Shown: positions 42,566 through 50,635 of the stretch, in pieces
Numbering within the stretch: position 1 is the first letter of the stretch
Layout: each line of letters starts with the position of its first letter
Origin: Streptomyces sp. NBC_01016
Lineage (GTDB): Bacteria; Actinomycetota; Actinomycetes; Streptomycetales; Streptomycetaceae
DNA length: 64,000 bases
Assembly: GCF_026341035.1 (NCBI RefSeq)
Contig: NZ_JAPEOQ010000002.1
Span: 3,720,001-3,784,000 of the forward strand
Direction of reading: 5' to 3'
Notes under the pieces: generated by a model
Told to the model about the DNA's origin: nothing
Seen by the model: the letters and a program-made list of their open reading frames with translations, nothing else
Databases searched by the model: none
Program-made: the position numbers and the translations under genes

Positions 42566-43626
42566 TGCGGCCGCCGATCCGGGACATCGCCGTCGTCGCC
42601 TTCGGGCAGACCGACCACACACGTACCTCCGACGAACAGTCGGAAGTCGAGATGCTGATGCCCGTCCTGCACCAGGTCCTCGACGCCACGGGCCTGAAGA
42701 CCAGTGACATCGGGTTCACCTGCTCGGGATCGAGCGACTACCTCGCCGGGCGCGCCTTCTCGTTCACCATGGCACTCGACGGCGTCGGCGCCTGGCCGCC
42801 GATCTCCGAGTCCCACGTCGAGATGGACGGCGCGTGGGCCCTGTACGAGGCGTGGACCAAGCTGCTGACCGGCGAGGCCGACACCGCGCTCGTCTACGCG
42901 TACGGGAAGTCCTCACCGGGCTCCGTACGTGACGTCCTGACGCGTCAGCTCGACCCGTACTACGTCGCCCCGCTGTGGCCCGACTCCGTCGCGCTCGCCG
43001 CCCTCCAGGCGCAGGCGCTGATCGACGGGGGACACACCGACGAGCCCGCGCTCGCCGGGGTCGCCGCCCGCAGCCGGGAGTCCGCCACGGGCAATCCGCA
43101 CGCCCAGCTGCGCGGGAGCGTGCCGCACGGCGATTACGTCGTAAATCCGCTGCGGACCGGGGACTGCCCGCCGATCGGGGACGGCGCCGCGGCCGTGATC
43201 CTCGCCGCGGGCGACCGCGCCAGGGAACTGTGCGAGCGGCCCGCCTGGATCCGCGGCATCGACCACCGCATCGAGGCGCACAGCCTCGGGGTGCGCGACC
43301 TCACCGACTCGCCCTCCACGCGGCTCGCCGCCGAGAACGCCGGGGCCTTCGAACGGCCCGTGGACACCGCCGAGTTGCACGCCCCGTTCACCTCGCAGGA
43401 AGTCGTCCTGCGTCGCGCCCTGAGCCTCGGCGGCGACGTCGACGTGAACCCGTCCGGCGGCGCGCTCGCCGCCAACCCGGTGATGGCCGCCGGGCTCATC
43501 CGCATCGGCGAGGCCGCCGCCCGCATCCACGGCGGGAACTCCCGGCGCGCCCTCGCCCACGCCACCTCCGGGCCCTGCCTCCAGCAGAACCTGGTCGCCG
43601 TACTCGAAGGGGAGGACCAGCGATGA
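42565..43626 (+). CDS. ltp4: Ltp4-like thiolase-fold protein without the nucleophile Cys
   Basis: Thiolase-fold (SCP-X/lipid-transfer type) protein of 353 residues. At the place of the thiolase nucleophile it has SHVEMDGAWALYEAW, with no Cys, and the GHP motif is ANP (GGALAANPVMAAG). A Cys in SGPCLQQN remains near the C-terminus. It is thus probably not a thiolase. Ltp3/Ltp4 of Rhodococcus are aldol-lyases needed for C-24-branched sterol side chains. The start overlaps the DUF35 stop by 1 bp and its end overlaps the next gene by 4 bp, so the three are translationally coupled. Confidence 0.87.
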   Translation: MRPPIRDIAVVAFGQTDHTRTSDEQSEVEMLMPVLHQVLDATGLKTSDIGFTCSGSSDYLAGRAFSFTMALDGVGAWPPISESHVEMDGAWALYEAWTKLLTGEADTALVYAYGKSSPGSVRDVLTRQLDPYYVAPLWPDSVALAALQAQALIDGGHTDEPALAGVAARSRESATGNPHAQLRGSVPHGDYVVNPLRTGDCPPIGDGAAAVILAAGDRARELCERPAWIRGIDHRIEAHSLGVRDLTDSPSTRLAAENAGAFERPVDTAELHAPFTSQEVVLRRALSLGGDVDVNPSGGALAANPVMAAGLIRIGEAAARIHGGNSRRALAHATSGPCLQQNLVAVLEGEDQR

Positions 43627-44801
43627 GCAAGGCCGTGTCCAAGGAGCCGGTAGCGGTCGTCGGGATCGGGCAGACCAAGCACGTCGCCGCCCGCCGGGAC
43701 GTGTCGATCGCGGGCCTCGTCCGCGAGGCTGCCCAACGGGCCCTGGAAGACGCCGAGTTGACCTGGGCCGACATCGACGCCGTCGTCATCGGCAAGGCGC
43801 CCGACTTCTTCGAGGGCGTCATGATGCCGGAGCTGTACCTCGCGGACGCGCTCGGCGCCGTCGGCAAGCCGATGCTCCGCGTACACACCGCGGGATCCGT
43901 GGGCGGGTCCACGGCGCTCGTCGCCGCCAACCTCGTCGCGGCCCGCGTCCACGGCACCGTACTCACCCTCGCCTTCGAAAAGCAGTCGGAATCCAACGCG
44001 ATGTGGGGGCTCTCGCTGCCCATCCCGTTCCAGCAGCCGCTGCTCGCGGGCGCAGGCGGCTTCTTCGCTCCGCACGTGCGTGCCTACATGCGACGCACCG
44101 GGGCTCCCGACACCGTCGGCTCCGTCGTCGCCTACAAGGACCGCCGCAACGCGCTGAAGAACCCGTACGCACACCTTCACGAGCACGACATCACCCTGGA
44201 GAAGGTCCAGGCCTCGCCGATGCTCTGGGACCCCATCCGCTACTCCGAGACCTGCCCCTCGTCCGACGGCGCCTGCGCGATGGTCCTCACCGACCGCGCG
44301 GGGGCGGCCCGCTCGTCGAAGCCGCCGGCCTGGATGCACGGCGGCGCCATGCGCAGCGAACCGACCCTCCACGCGGGCAAGGACTTCGTCTCCCCGCAGG
44401 CCGGCAAGGACTGCGCCGCCGACGTGTACCGACAGGCCGGAATTGCAGACCCGCGCCGCGAGATCGACGCCGTCGAGATGTACGTGCCGTTCTCCTGGTA
44501 CGAGCCGATGTGGCTGGAGAACCTCGGGTTCGCGGACGAGGGCGAGGGCTGGAAACTCACCGAAGCCGGCGTCACGGAACTCGACGGGGACCTCCCCGTC
44601 AACATGTCGGGCGGCGTCCTGTCGACCAACCCCATCGGCGCCTCCGGGATGATCCGCTTCGCCGAAGCGGCGCTCCAGGTACGCGGACAGGCCGGAGAAC
44701 ACCAGGTCGACGGCGCGCGGAAGGTCCTCGGGCACGCCTACGGAGGCGGCTCGCAGTTCTTCTCCATGTGGCTCGTCGGTGCCGAACCACCCAACCGATG
44801 A
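43623..44801 (+). CDS. ltp3: Ltp3-like thiolase-fold aldolase-type protein without the nucleophile Cys
   Basis: Thiolase-fold protein of 392 residues. The nucleophile position reads RVHTAGSVGGSTALVAA (Gly instead of Cys) and the GHP motif is STNPIGASGMIRF. The same changes mark Ltp2-type retro-aldolases, in which Tyr residues act; Tyr is present here in AYGGGSQFFS and FSWYEPMW. The ATG overlaps the Ltp4-like stop (ATGA). With the DUF35 protein it likely forms a retro-aldol enzyme that releases a short acyl-CoA or aldehyde from a branched 3-hydroxyacyl-CoA. All function here is by family and gene order. Confidence 0.87.
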   Translation: MSKAVSKEPVAVVGIGQTKHVAARRDVSIAGLVREAAQRALEDAELTWADIDAVVIGKAPDFFEGVMMPELYLADALGAVGKPMLRVHTAGSVGGSTALVAANLVAARVHGTVLTLAFEKQSESNAMWGLSLPIPFQQPLLAGAGGFFAPHVRAYMRRTGAPDTVGSVVAYKDRRNALKNPYAHLHEHDITLEKVQASPMLWDPIRYSETCPSSDGACAMVLTDRAGAARSSKPPAWMHGGAMRSEPTLHAGKDFVSPQAGKDCAADVYRQAGIADPRREIDAVEMYVPFSWYEPMWLENLGFADEGEGWKLTEAGVTELDGDLPVNMSGGVLSTNPIGASGMIRFAEAALQVRGQAGEHQVDGARKVLGHAYGGGSQFFSMWLVGAEPPNR

Positions 44802-44895
44802 ACGCGCGTTGACCTTCATCCCCTTCGCGGCCTGTGCGCGGCACGGACCGATCGCTAGGCTGGCGCACGGACGACGAACCGGGAGGAGCACGGAC

Positions 44896-45138
44896 GTGGC
44901 CGAAAGCACCATCGACCAGCACCCGCTCATGGGGTGGGAGAAGCCGGACCTGGACCTCAGCAAAGCGGATTGGCGGTCCAGCAGCGGGGGGCAGGGCGAT
45001 GTCCAGATCGCCTTTGTCGAGGGCTTCATCGCGATGCGCAACAGCGGACACCCAGAGAGCCCGTCCCTGATCTTCACGCCGGCCGAGTGGGGGGCGTTCG
45101 TGAGCGGTGCCCGAGAGGGCGAGTTCGATCTCACGTAG
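44896..45138 (+). CDS. DUF397 protein
   Basis: Protein of 80 residues with the DUF397 pattern: ADWRSSSGGQGDVQIAFVEG, FIAMRNSGHPESPSLIFTPAEWGAF and GEFDLT. Such proteins are common in Streptomyces, usually next to XRE regulators of the BldB/WhiJ circle; here no such regulator is adjacent. The GTG at 44896 follows GGGAGGAG at 44881-44888. Confidence 0.87.
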   Translation: MAESTIDQHPLMGWEKPDLDLSKADWRSSSGGQGDVQIAFVEGFIAMRNSGHPESPSLIFTPAEWGAFVSGAREGEFDLT

Positions 45139-45172
45139 CCGCTTTCGCGGCTCTTTGCTCACGCGGTTCCGA

Positions 45173-45192
45173 CACGGGACCAACGGCCCTGT
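45173..45192. promoter_or_regulatory. DevR/OsdR-like box upstream of the universal stress gene
   Basis: The core GGGACCAACGGCCC (45176-45189) keeps the GGGAC-N4-G-N-CCC frame of the DosR/DevR 20-mer TTSGGGACTWWAGTCCCSAA; 12 of 20 positions agree. It is about 95 bp before the Usp start. Usp genes are classic DevR/OsdR targets. Confidence 0.4.
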
Positions 45193-45228
45193 CCTGTGGC
45201 CCCGGCATTTGCGAGCCTGGCCACAGGA
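45192..45228. terminator. Hairpin between the DUF397 and universal stress genes
   Basis: TCCTGTGGCC (45192-45201) and GGCCACAGGA (45219-45228) are perfect 10-bp arms around a 17-nt loop. It could end the DUF397 transcript, although it lies 53 bp beyond the stop and inside the next promoter region. Confidence 0.5.
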
Positions 45229-45282
45229 ACAGCCGGTCAATGAGGGCGCGGCGACGCGCCCGGTGTCGGAGGCGAAGAGATC

Positions 45283-46191
45283 ATGGCAACACCGCACCAC
45301 CTGCCCGTCCTCGCCGCGGTGGACGGTTCCGACGACAGCCGCCGCGCCCTGGAATGGGCGCTCGCCGAGGCGGTCCGGCGCGGCGCCGAGCTGCGCGTCG
45401 TACATGTGCAGCAGTACGCGCCGTTCCTCCAGGCCGAGGTGCTCGTGGCGGACTTCGACGAGGAGCCCGAGAACGACACGGTGCTCGCGGAGCTGCGCAA
45501 GGACCTGGAGGGGCGCGAGGGGCTGCCGCCGCTCGAGTTCATCAGCCGGATCGGTCTGCCGGCCGTGGTGCTGTCCGAGATGAGCGCCGAGGCTCAACTC
45601 CTTGTCGTCGGCTCGCGCGGGCGCGGCGGCTTCGCGGGCCTCGTGCTCGGCTCGAACAGTGTGTCGACGGCGCGTGACGCGACCTGCCCGGTCGTCGTGG
45701 TGCCGCCGCCGGGGCGCGAGGTGCACGGCGACGCGGAGGTGACGGCTGGGCCGCGCGTCGTGGTCGGGCTCAAGGCGGACGCGCCTGACCATGCGGCGCT
45801 GACCTTCGCGTTCGCGCACGCGGCCCGTACGGGCGCCCGGCTCCAGGTCGTCGTCGCGTATCCGTGGCCGGTCCTGGCCTGGACGGCGTACGGGGACTTC
45901 ACCCCCACGGCCGTCGACCAGGAGGCGACCGAGCGCGACACGCTTCGAGTGGCCGATGAGACTCTCACGGAACTACGGGACTCTCACCCTAAAGTTGAGG
46001 TTGAGACTTTGGTGGTGCCGGGCGACGCGGCGGGCCATCTCGTCGAGAACTCGCGCGACGCGGAACTGGTCGTCGTCGGTCGCCACCGCCGCCGCCTCAC
46101 CCGCCCCGCCCCGATGCTCGGATCGGTCACGCACGCGGCCCTGCTGCACGCGGCCGGCCCTGTCGCGGTGGTCCCGCCCGAGGACGACTGA
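45283..46191 (+). CDS. Universal stress protein with two tandem Usp domains
   Basis: Cytosolic protein of 302 residues made of two UspA domains (about 5-147 and 158-300). The first has AAVDGSDDSRRALEWALAEA and the ATP motif VVGSRGRGGFAGLVLGSNS. The second has VVGLKADAPDHAALTFAFAHA and VVGRHRRRLTRPAPMLGSV, a weaker ATP motif. Double-Usp proteins aid survival under hypoxia, redox or stationary stress in actinobacteria. The ATG at 45283 has GGAGG at 45268-45272. A DevR-like box lies upstream. Confidence 0.93.
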   Translation: MATPHHLPVLAAVDGSDDSRRALEWALAEAVRRGAELRVVHVQQYAPFLQAEVLVADFDEEPENDTVLAELRKDLEGREGLPPLEFISRIGLPAVVLSEMSAEAQLLVVGSRGRGGFAGLVLGSNSVSTARDATCPVVVVPPPGREVHGDAEVTAGPRVVVGLKADAPDHAALTFAFAHAARTGARLQVVVAYPWPVLAWTAYGDFTPTAVDQEATERDTLRVADETLTELRDSHPKVEVETLVVPGDAAGHLVENSRDAELVVVGRHRRRLTRPAPMLGSVTHAALLHAAGPVAVVPPEDD

Positions 46192-46212
46192 GCTCTGACG
46201 GCCGCGTCGCGC

Positions 46213-46935
46213 TCAGCGCAGCACGACACAACCGCGCCCGGCCAGCTCGTCGAGCAGACCGGGCGCGAGCCGCACATCGTTCCAGCGCAGATCGAGCTTC
46301 TCCAGGCAGGGCAGCTCCGCGACCCACCCCGGCACCTCACGCAGCCGATTGCCGCGCAGATCGAGCCGGCGCAGCCGAGGAAGACCGCGCAACGCCTCGG
46401 GCGCGACGGCGAACACGTTGTCCCGCAACTCCACCTCCCGCAGCTCCGCCAGATCCCCAAAGGACGCGGGGAGCACGGAGAGCCGATTGCCGCGCAGCCA
46501 CAACTCCCGGAGCGCGGTGAGCCCGCCGATGCCGTCCGGCAGCGCGTCGAGCCGGTTGTGCTGAGCGCGCAGCTCCACGAGGCCGGTCATCGCGCCGAGC
46601 GTGGAGTGCAGCGCCGTCAGTCGGTTCTCGCCGACATTCAGATACGCGAGCCGGTCGAGGGCGCCGAGCGATTCCGGCAGTTCGGTGAGCCGGTTGTCGT
46701 GCAGATACAGGAAACGGCTCAGGCCGGTGAGGCCGCCGAGTTCCGGCGGGACCGAGGTGAGCAGGTTGTGCCCGAGGTCGAGGGTGTGCAGGCGTGTCAG
46801 CGTGCCGATGCGTTCGGAGAGGTGTGCGAGCCGGTTGTCGGCCAGCAGCAGCACCTCAAGTGCGGGATGCCGCCACACCTCCTCGGGTACGGCGTCCAGG
46901 TCGCCCCGCCAGTGGTCGAGCACCGTCCCGTTCAT
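46213..46935 (-). CDS. Leucine-rich-repeat protein
   Basis: Protein of 240 residues built almost wholly of about nine LRRs of 21-24 residues, such as LHTLDLGHNLLTSVPPELGG and LRELWLRGNRLSVLPASFGD. The pattern LxxLxLxxNxLxxLPxxxG is that of the typical/plant-like LRR (Internalin-free) class. There is no signal peptide or membrane segment, so it is a cytosolic protein-binding horseshoe with unknown partner. The ATG at 46935 has only a weak site. It converges on the Usp gene with a 21-bp gap. Confidence 0.88.
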   Translation of the reverse strand: MNGTVLDHWRGDLDAVPEEVWRHPALEVLLLADNRLAHLSERIGTLTRLHTLDLGHNLLTSVPPELGGLTGLSRFLYLHDNRLTELPESLGALDRLAYLNVGENRLTALHSTLGAMTGLVELRAQHNRLDALPDGIGGLTALRELWLRGNRLSVLPASFGDLAELREVELRDNVFAVAPEALRGLPRLRRLDLRGNRLREVPGWVAELPCLEKLDLRWNDVRLAPGLLDELAGRGCVVLR

Positions 46936-47094
46936 GAACCCGCACCCTAACCGCCCCGGAACCGCAAACCGCATCGGAACCGCACCGATTTTCGTACCGA
47001 GAATGCCGCATCACGCTCCGGCGGGGGCGCCCCGGCGTACGCTGAGGTGCCTGGAAACCGTGGTGCGCGACCGTGCCGCGGGTGGGGGTGCGCC

Positions 47095-49977
47095 ATGGTG
47101 CGGAGCGCTGGCCGGGGCAGGCGGAAGCTGTTCGAGCGGGACAGTGAACTCGCCGTCGTGGACGCGGTGTTGAACGAGCTGACCGGACTCCCGCAGGGCG
47201 GCGGGGAGCCCCCGGACCGGCCGCACGGCGCGCTGCTCGCCGTCGCCGCGACCGCCGGACTCGGCAAGACCAGCCTCCTCGCCGAAGTGCGCCGCAAGGC
47301 CTCCGCCAAGGGCTGCACCGTCCTGTACGCACGCGGCGGCGACCAGGAGCAGGGCGTCGCCTTCCACGTCGCCCGCCAGCTCCTCCAGCCACGCCTCGCG
47401 GGCGCCTCCGCCGCCGATCTCCGCGCCACGCTGGGCAGTTGGTACACGATCGTGGGTCCCGCCCTCGGCCTCTGCGCCCCCACCGAAGGCGCGCCGCCCG
47501 ACCCGCAGGGCCTGCGCGACGGCCTCGACTGGGTGCTCACCCACCTCGCCGTGCAGCAGGCCCCCATGGTCCTCGTCCTCGACGACGCCCACTGGGCCGA
47601 CCCGGAATCCCTGAGCTGGCTCGCCGCGTTCGCTCCACGCGCCGAGGAACTGCCGCTCCTGCTCGTCGTCGCCTACCGCCCGGAAGAACTCCCGGACCAC
47701 GCCGAGGCCCTGCGCGGCCTGCCGGGCCGCTCCGGCCGGCGCGCCCTCGGACTCGAACCGCTCAGCGCCTCCGCCATCGCCGGACTCGTCCGCGAATCCC
47801 TCGGCGGCCATGCCGACGACGCGTTCTGCCGCGAATGCTGGGCCGTCACCGCCGGCAACCCCTTCGAAGCGGTCGAGCTGACCGCGAAGGTCCGCGACCG
47901 CGGCCTCGTCCCCACCGAGACCGGCGCCCACCTGCTGCGCGACCTCGCCGCCGCGGCCAAGGGCAGCGGCCTCGTCGCCCGCATCGAACGCCTCGGCACC
48001 TCCACCGTCCGCTACGCCTGGGCCTGCGCCGTGCTCGGCACCGAGATCTCACCCGAACTCGCGGCGAACGTCGCCGGGTTGGGCCCGGAAGAGGCCGCCG
48101 ACGCCACCGACCGGCTCAGGGCGGCGCGCGTACTCAAGGGCGTGGACTCGCTCGAATTCGTCCACCCTCTGATCGCCACCGCCGTCTCCCGCGCCATCCC
48201 CGGCGGCATCCGCGTCGCCCTGCACGGACAGGCCGCCTGGACCGTCCTCGACGCGGGCCTCGGCCCCATCGCCGCCGCCCGGCACCTCCTCGAGACCCAC
48301 CCCGAAGGCGACGCGTGGGTCGTACGGCAGCTGCGCGCCGCAGCCGCCGAGACCGTCCGCGCGGGCGCCCCCGACGCCGCCCGCCGCTACCTCGCCCGCG
48401 CCCTGCGCGAACCCCCGGCCTTCGACGACCGCGCCGCCGTCCTCTACGAACTCGGCAGCGCCTCCCTGCTCACCGAGCCCGCCACCACCGTCAACCATCT
48501 GCGCGCCGCCCTCGAGGAGCCCATCACCGACCCGGCCCTGCGCCACGGCATCGTCTACCGCCTCTCCCAAGTCCTCGCCCACACCGACCGGCTTGCCGAG
48601 GCCTCCGAGACCCTCGCCCGCGAGATCCGCGTCACCGACGACCCGCGCGTACGCCTGCGCATGCAAGCCGAACAGTTCATGTGGGACGCCTTCCGCGCCG
48701 ACGAACCCGACTCCCCGGCCCGCTCCCGACGCCTCGCCAAACTCGCCGACCGACTCACCGGCCGCGACCTCACGGAGCGCTACCTCATCGGCCTGCGCAC
48801 CTGGGACGCCACCCTGCGCGGCGAGCCCGTCGACACGGTGATCCAGCACGCCGAGCGGGCCCTGGCCGGCGGACTGCGCTGGGCCGCCGACGAGGACCGC
48901 GGCTTCGAGGTCCCCGTCCTCGTCGCCATGGCCTTCCTCTACGCTGACCGGCCTGGCCGCACCGAGGAACTCTTCGTCGAGGGCATCGCCGACTTCGAGC
49001 AGGCGGGCTGGCGCGGCGCCCACCTCTCCTTCGCGTACACGCTCCTCGGCTACATCCGCTACCGGCGCGGGCGGCTCGCGGAGGCCGAGGACTTCGTGCG
49101 CGCGGGCCTGCGCCTCGCCCGACGCGTCGGGCCGGGCACCCCCGCCCACTGGTACGCCGTCGGCACCCTCGTCGAGGTGCTGCTCGCGCGCGGCCGGGCC
49201 CCCGAGGCCAAGGAGGTGGCGGACGAGCACGCCTTCGGCCCACCGTTCCCCGCCGCCGTCGTCTTCCCCGACGCACAGACCGTGTACGGAGAGCTCCTCC
49301 TCGCGCTCGGCCGCACCGAGGACGCCGTCGAGGAGCTCGCCGCGGCGGGCCGCCGCCTCGACCCGCGCGGCATGCGCAACCCCGCATGGTGCCCCTGGCA
49401 GCTGCACCTCGCCCGCGCCGAGGCGCCCGACGCGCCCGAGCGGGCCCGGGCGCTCGCCGAGGACGCCGTCGAGCGGGCCCGGCACTACGGGGCGCCGTCC
49501 GCCGTGGGCCAGGCCCTGCGCATCGTGGCCGAGGTCTCCACCGGTACCGAGCGCGCCAAGCTCCTGGAGGAGTCCGTCGCCCACCTGGAGCGCTCACCCG
49601 CGGGCTACGAGCTGGCCTGCTCCCTCGTCGCCCTCGGCACGGAACAACGCCGCAAGGGCCGCTCCAAGGAGGCGGCGGACCACCTCTACCGGGGGCTCGA
49701 CGCGGCGATCGGTTGCGGCGCCGACGGCCTGGCGCAGCACGCCAGGGACGAGCTGGCCGCGGCAGGCCTGCGGCCGAGGCCCCTGCACGGCGCGGTCACG
49801 GACACGCTCACCGCGCGTGAGCGGGCGGCGGCGTCCGGCGCGGCGCGCGGCTCGTGCCCCTCGGAGATCGCGCGGGACCTCCACGTGGACGAGTCCACGG
49901 TCGTCCGCCTGCTGTCGTCCGTCTACCGCAAGCTGGGCACGGATGTGAAGGGGCTGGCGGCGGCACTGGGAGAGTAG
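47095..49977 (+). CDS. LAL-type LuxR-family ATP-binding regulator
   Basis: Large regulator of 960 residues. The N-terminal AAA/STAND ATPase has Walker A AATAGLGKTS with Lys58 and Walker B MVLVLDDAHWAD near 157-168. The middle about 500 residues are helical TPR-like repeats. The C-terminal helix-turn-helix is LuxR-like but degenerate: LTARERAAASGAARGSCPSEIARDL followed by VDESTVVRLLSSVYRKLGT. These regulators bind ATP and a ligand and switch on pathway genes. No biosynthetic cluster adjoins. The ATG at 47095 (or GTG 47098) follows GGTGGGGG. It is divergent from the LRR gene. Confidence 0.9.
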   Translation: MVRSAGRGRRKLFERDSELAVVDAVLNELTGLPQGGGEPPDRPHGALLAVAATAGLGKTSLLAEVRRKASAKGCTVLYARGGDQEQGVAFHVARQLLQPRLAGASAADLRATLGSWYTIVGPALGLCAPTEGAPPDPQGLRDGLDWVLTHLAVQQAPMVLVLDDAHWADPESLSWLAAFAPRAEELPLLLVVAYRPEELPDHAEALRGLPGRSGRRALGLEPLSASAIAGLVRESLGGHADDAFCRECWAVTAGNPFEAVELTAKVRDRGLVPTETGAHLLRDLAAAAKGSGLVARIERLGTSTVRYAWACAVLGTEISPELAANVAGLGPEEAADATDRLRAARVLKGVDSLEFVHPLIATAVSRAIPGGIRVALHGQAAWTVLDAGLGPIAAARHLLETHPEGDAWVVRQLRAAAAETVRAGAPDAARRYLARALREPPAFDDRAAVLYELGSASLLTEPATTVNHLRAALEEPITDPALRHGIVYRLSQVLAHTDRLAEASETLAREIRVTDDPRVRLRMQAEQFMWDAFRADEPDSPARSRRLAKLADRLTGRDLTERYLIGLRTWDATLRGEPVDTVIQHAERALAGGLRWAADEDRGFEVPVLVAMAFLYADRPGRTEELFVEGIADFEQAGWRGAHLSFAYTLLGYIRYRRGRLAEAEDFVRAGLRLARRVGPGTPAHWYAVGTLVEVLLARGRAPEAKEVADEHAFGPPFPAAVVFPDAQTVYGELLLALGRTEDAVEELAAAGRRLDPRGMRNPAWCPWQLHLARAEAPDAPERARALAEDAVERARHYGAPSAVGQALRIVAEVSTGTERAKLLEESVAHLERSPAGYELACSLVALGTEQRRKGRSKEAADHLYRGLDAAIGCGADGLAQHARDELAAAGLRPRPLHGAVTDTLTARERAAASGAARGSCPSEIARDLHVDESTVVRLLSSVYRKLGTDVKGLAAALGE

Positions 49978-50110
49978 GCCACTGCTGTGCCCGCCGTTCC
50001 GTACGGCGGAACCGGCGGGTACAGCCCTCGGCGCAGCGAAACGAGAACGGCCGCGTCAACCAGGACGACCCGAGCCCGATCCATGCGGAGCGTGGACGTA
50101 CCATTGCGGC

Positions 50111-50608
50111 ATGTCCTTCCTCCGCCGCCGCGCTGCGACCCCCGCGGGTCCCGACTTCGACGTCCTGGCCATGGATCCGGGCGACTGGCCGGGCAACCTG
50201 GGCGCCGGTCTGCTGCCCGCCCCCGACGGAACCTGCCAGGGTGTCTTCCTGCGCTACGACCTGTTCGGCGGCCGCGGCCCCGCGATGGTCATCGGCAATC
50301 TGCCCGAGGGCTCCCCGGCCCGAGAGGTGGACGACGGCGAGATCCCCTTCGAGGTGGCCCAGCTCCTCGTGGCTCTCGAGAACGACGAGGAAGTCACCGT
50401 CACCGACGTGGAGGACGTCCCGGTGATGCAGGGCGACAACCTCCTCGTGGTGCGCCGCCTGAAGCTCTCCGAGACGCGGATCTCCTGCGTCCAGTTCGAC
50501 CGCAGTGACAACGTGCTCGTGACCATCGCGTCCTGGGACCGCCCGATCACGGACGACCTGTACGCGCTGCTCAAGCCGCTGCCGGCGGAGCTGTTCCAGC
50601 AGGGCTGA
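50111..50608 (+). CDS. Conserved streptomycete protein of unknown function
   Basis: Cytosolic protein of 165 residues, apparently one folded domain rich in beta strands: FDVLAMDPGDWPGNLGAGLL, GVFLRYDLFGGRGPAMVIGN and RISCVQFDRSDNVLVTIASW. I recognise no named family. The Asp/Glu-rich segment VALENDEEVTVTDVED lies mid-way. It is a stand-alone gene with ATG at 50111. Function unknown. Confidence 0.8.
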   Translation: MSFLRRRAATPAGPDFDVLAMDPGDWPGNLGAGLLPAPDGTCQGVFLRYDLFGGRGPAMVIGNLPEGSPAREVDDGEIPFEVAQLLVALENDEEVTVTDVEDVPVMQGDNLLVVRRLKLSETRISCVQFDRSDNVLVTIASWDRPITDDLYALLKPLPAELFQQG

Positions 50609-50635
50609 GCAGCACGACGGGTCAGTACCCGCGTC

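Noticed and set aside
43134..45134. 666-residue minus-strand open frame
   Set aside because: Opposite the Ltp genes; no domain, and the plus-strand genes are coupled and complete.
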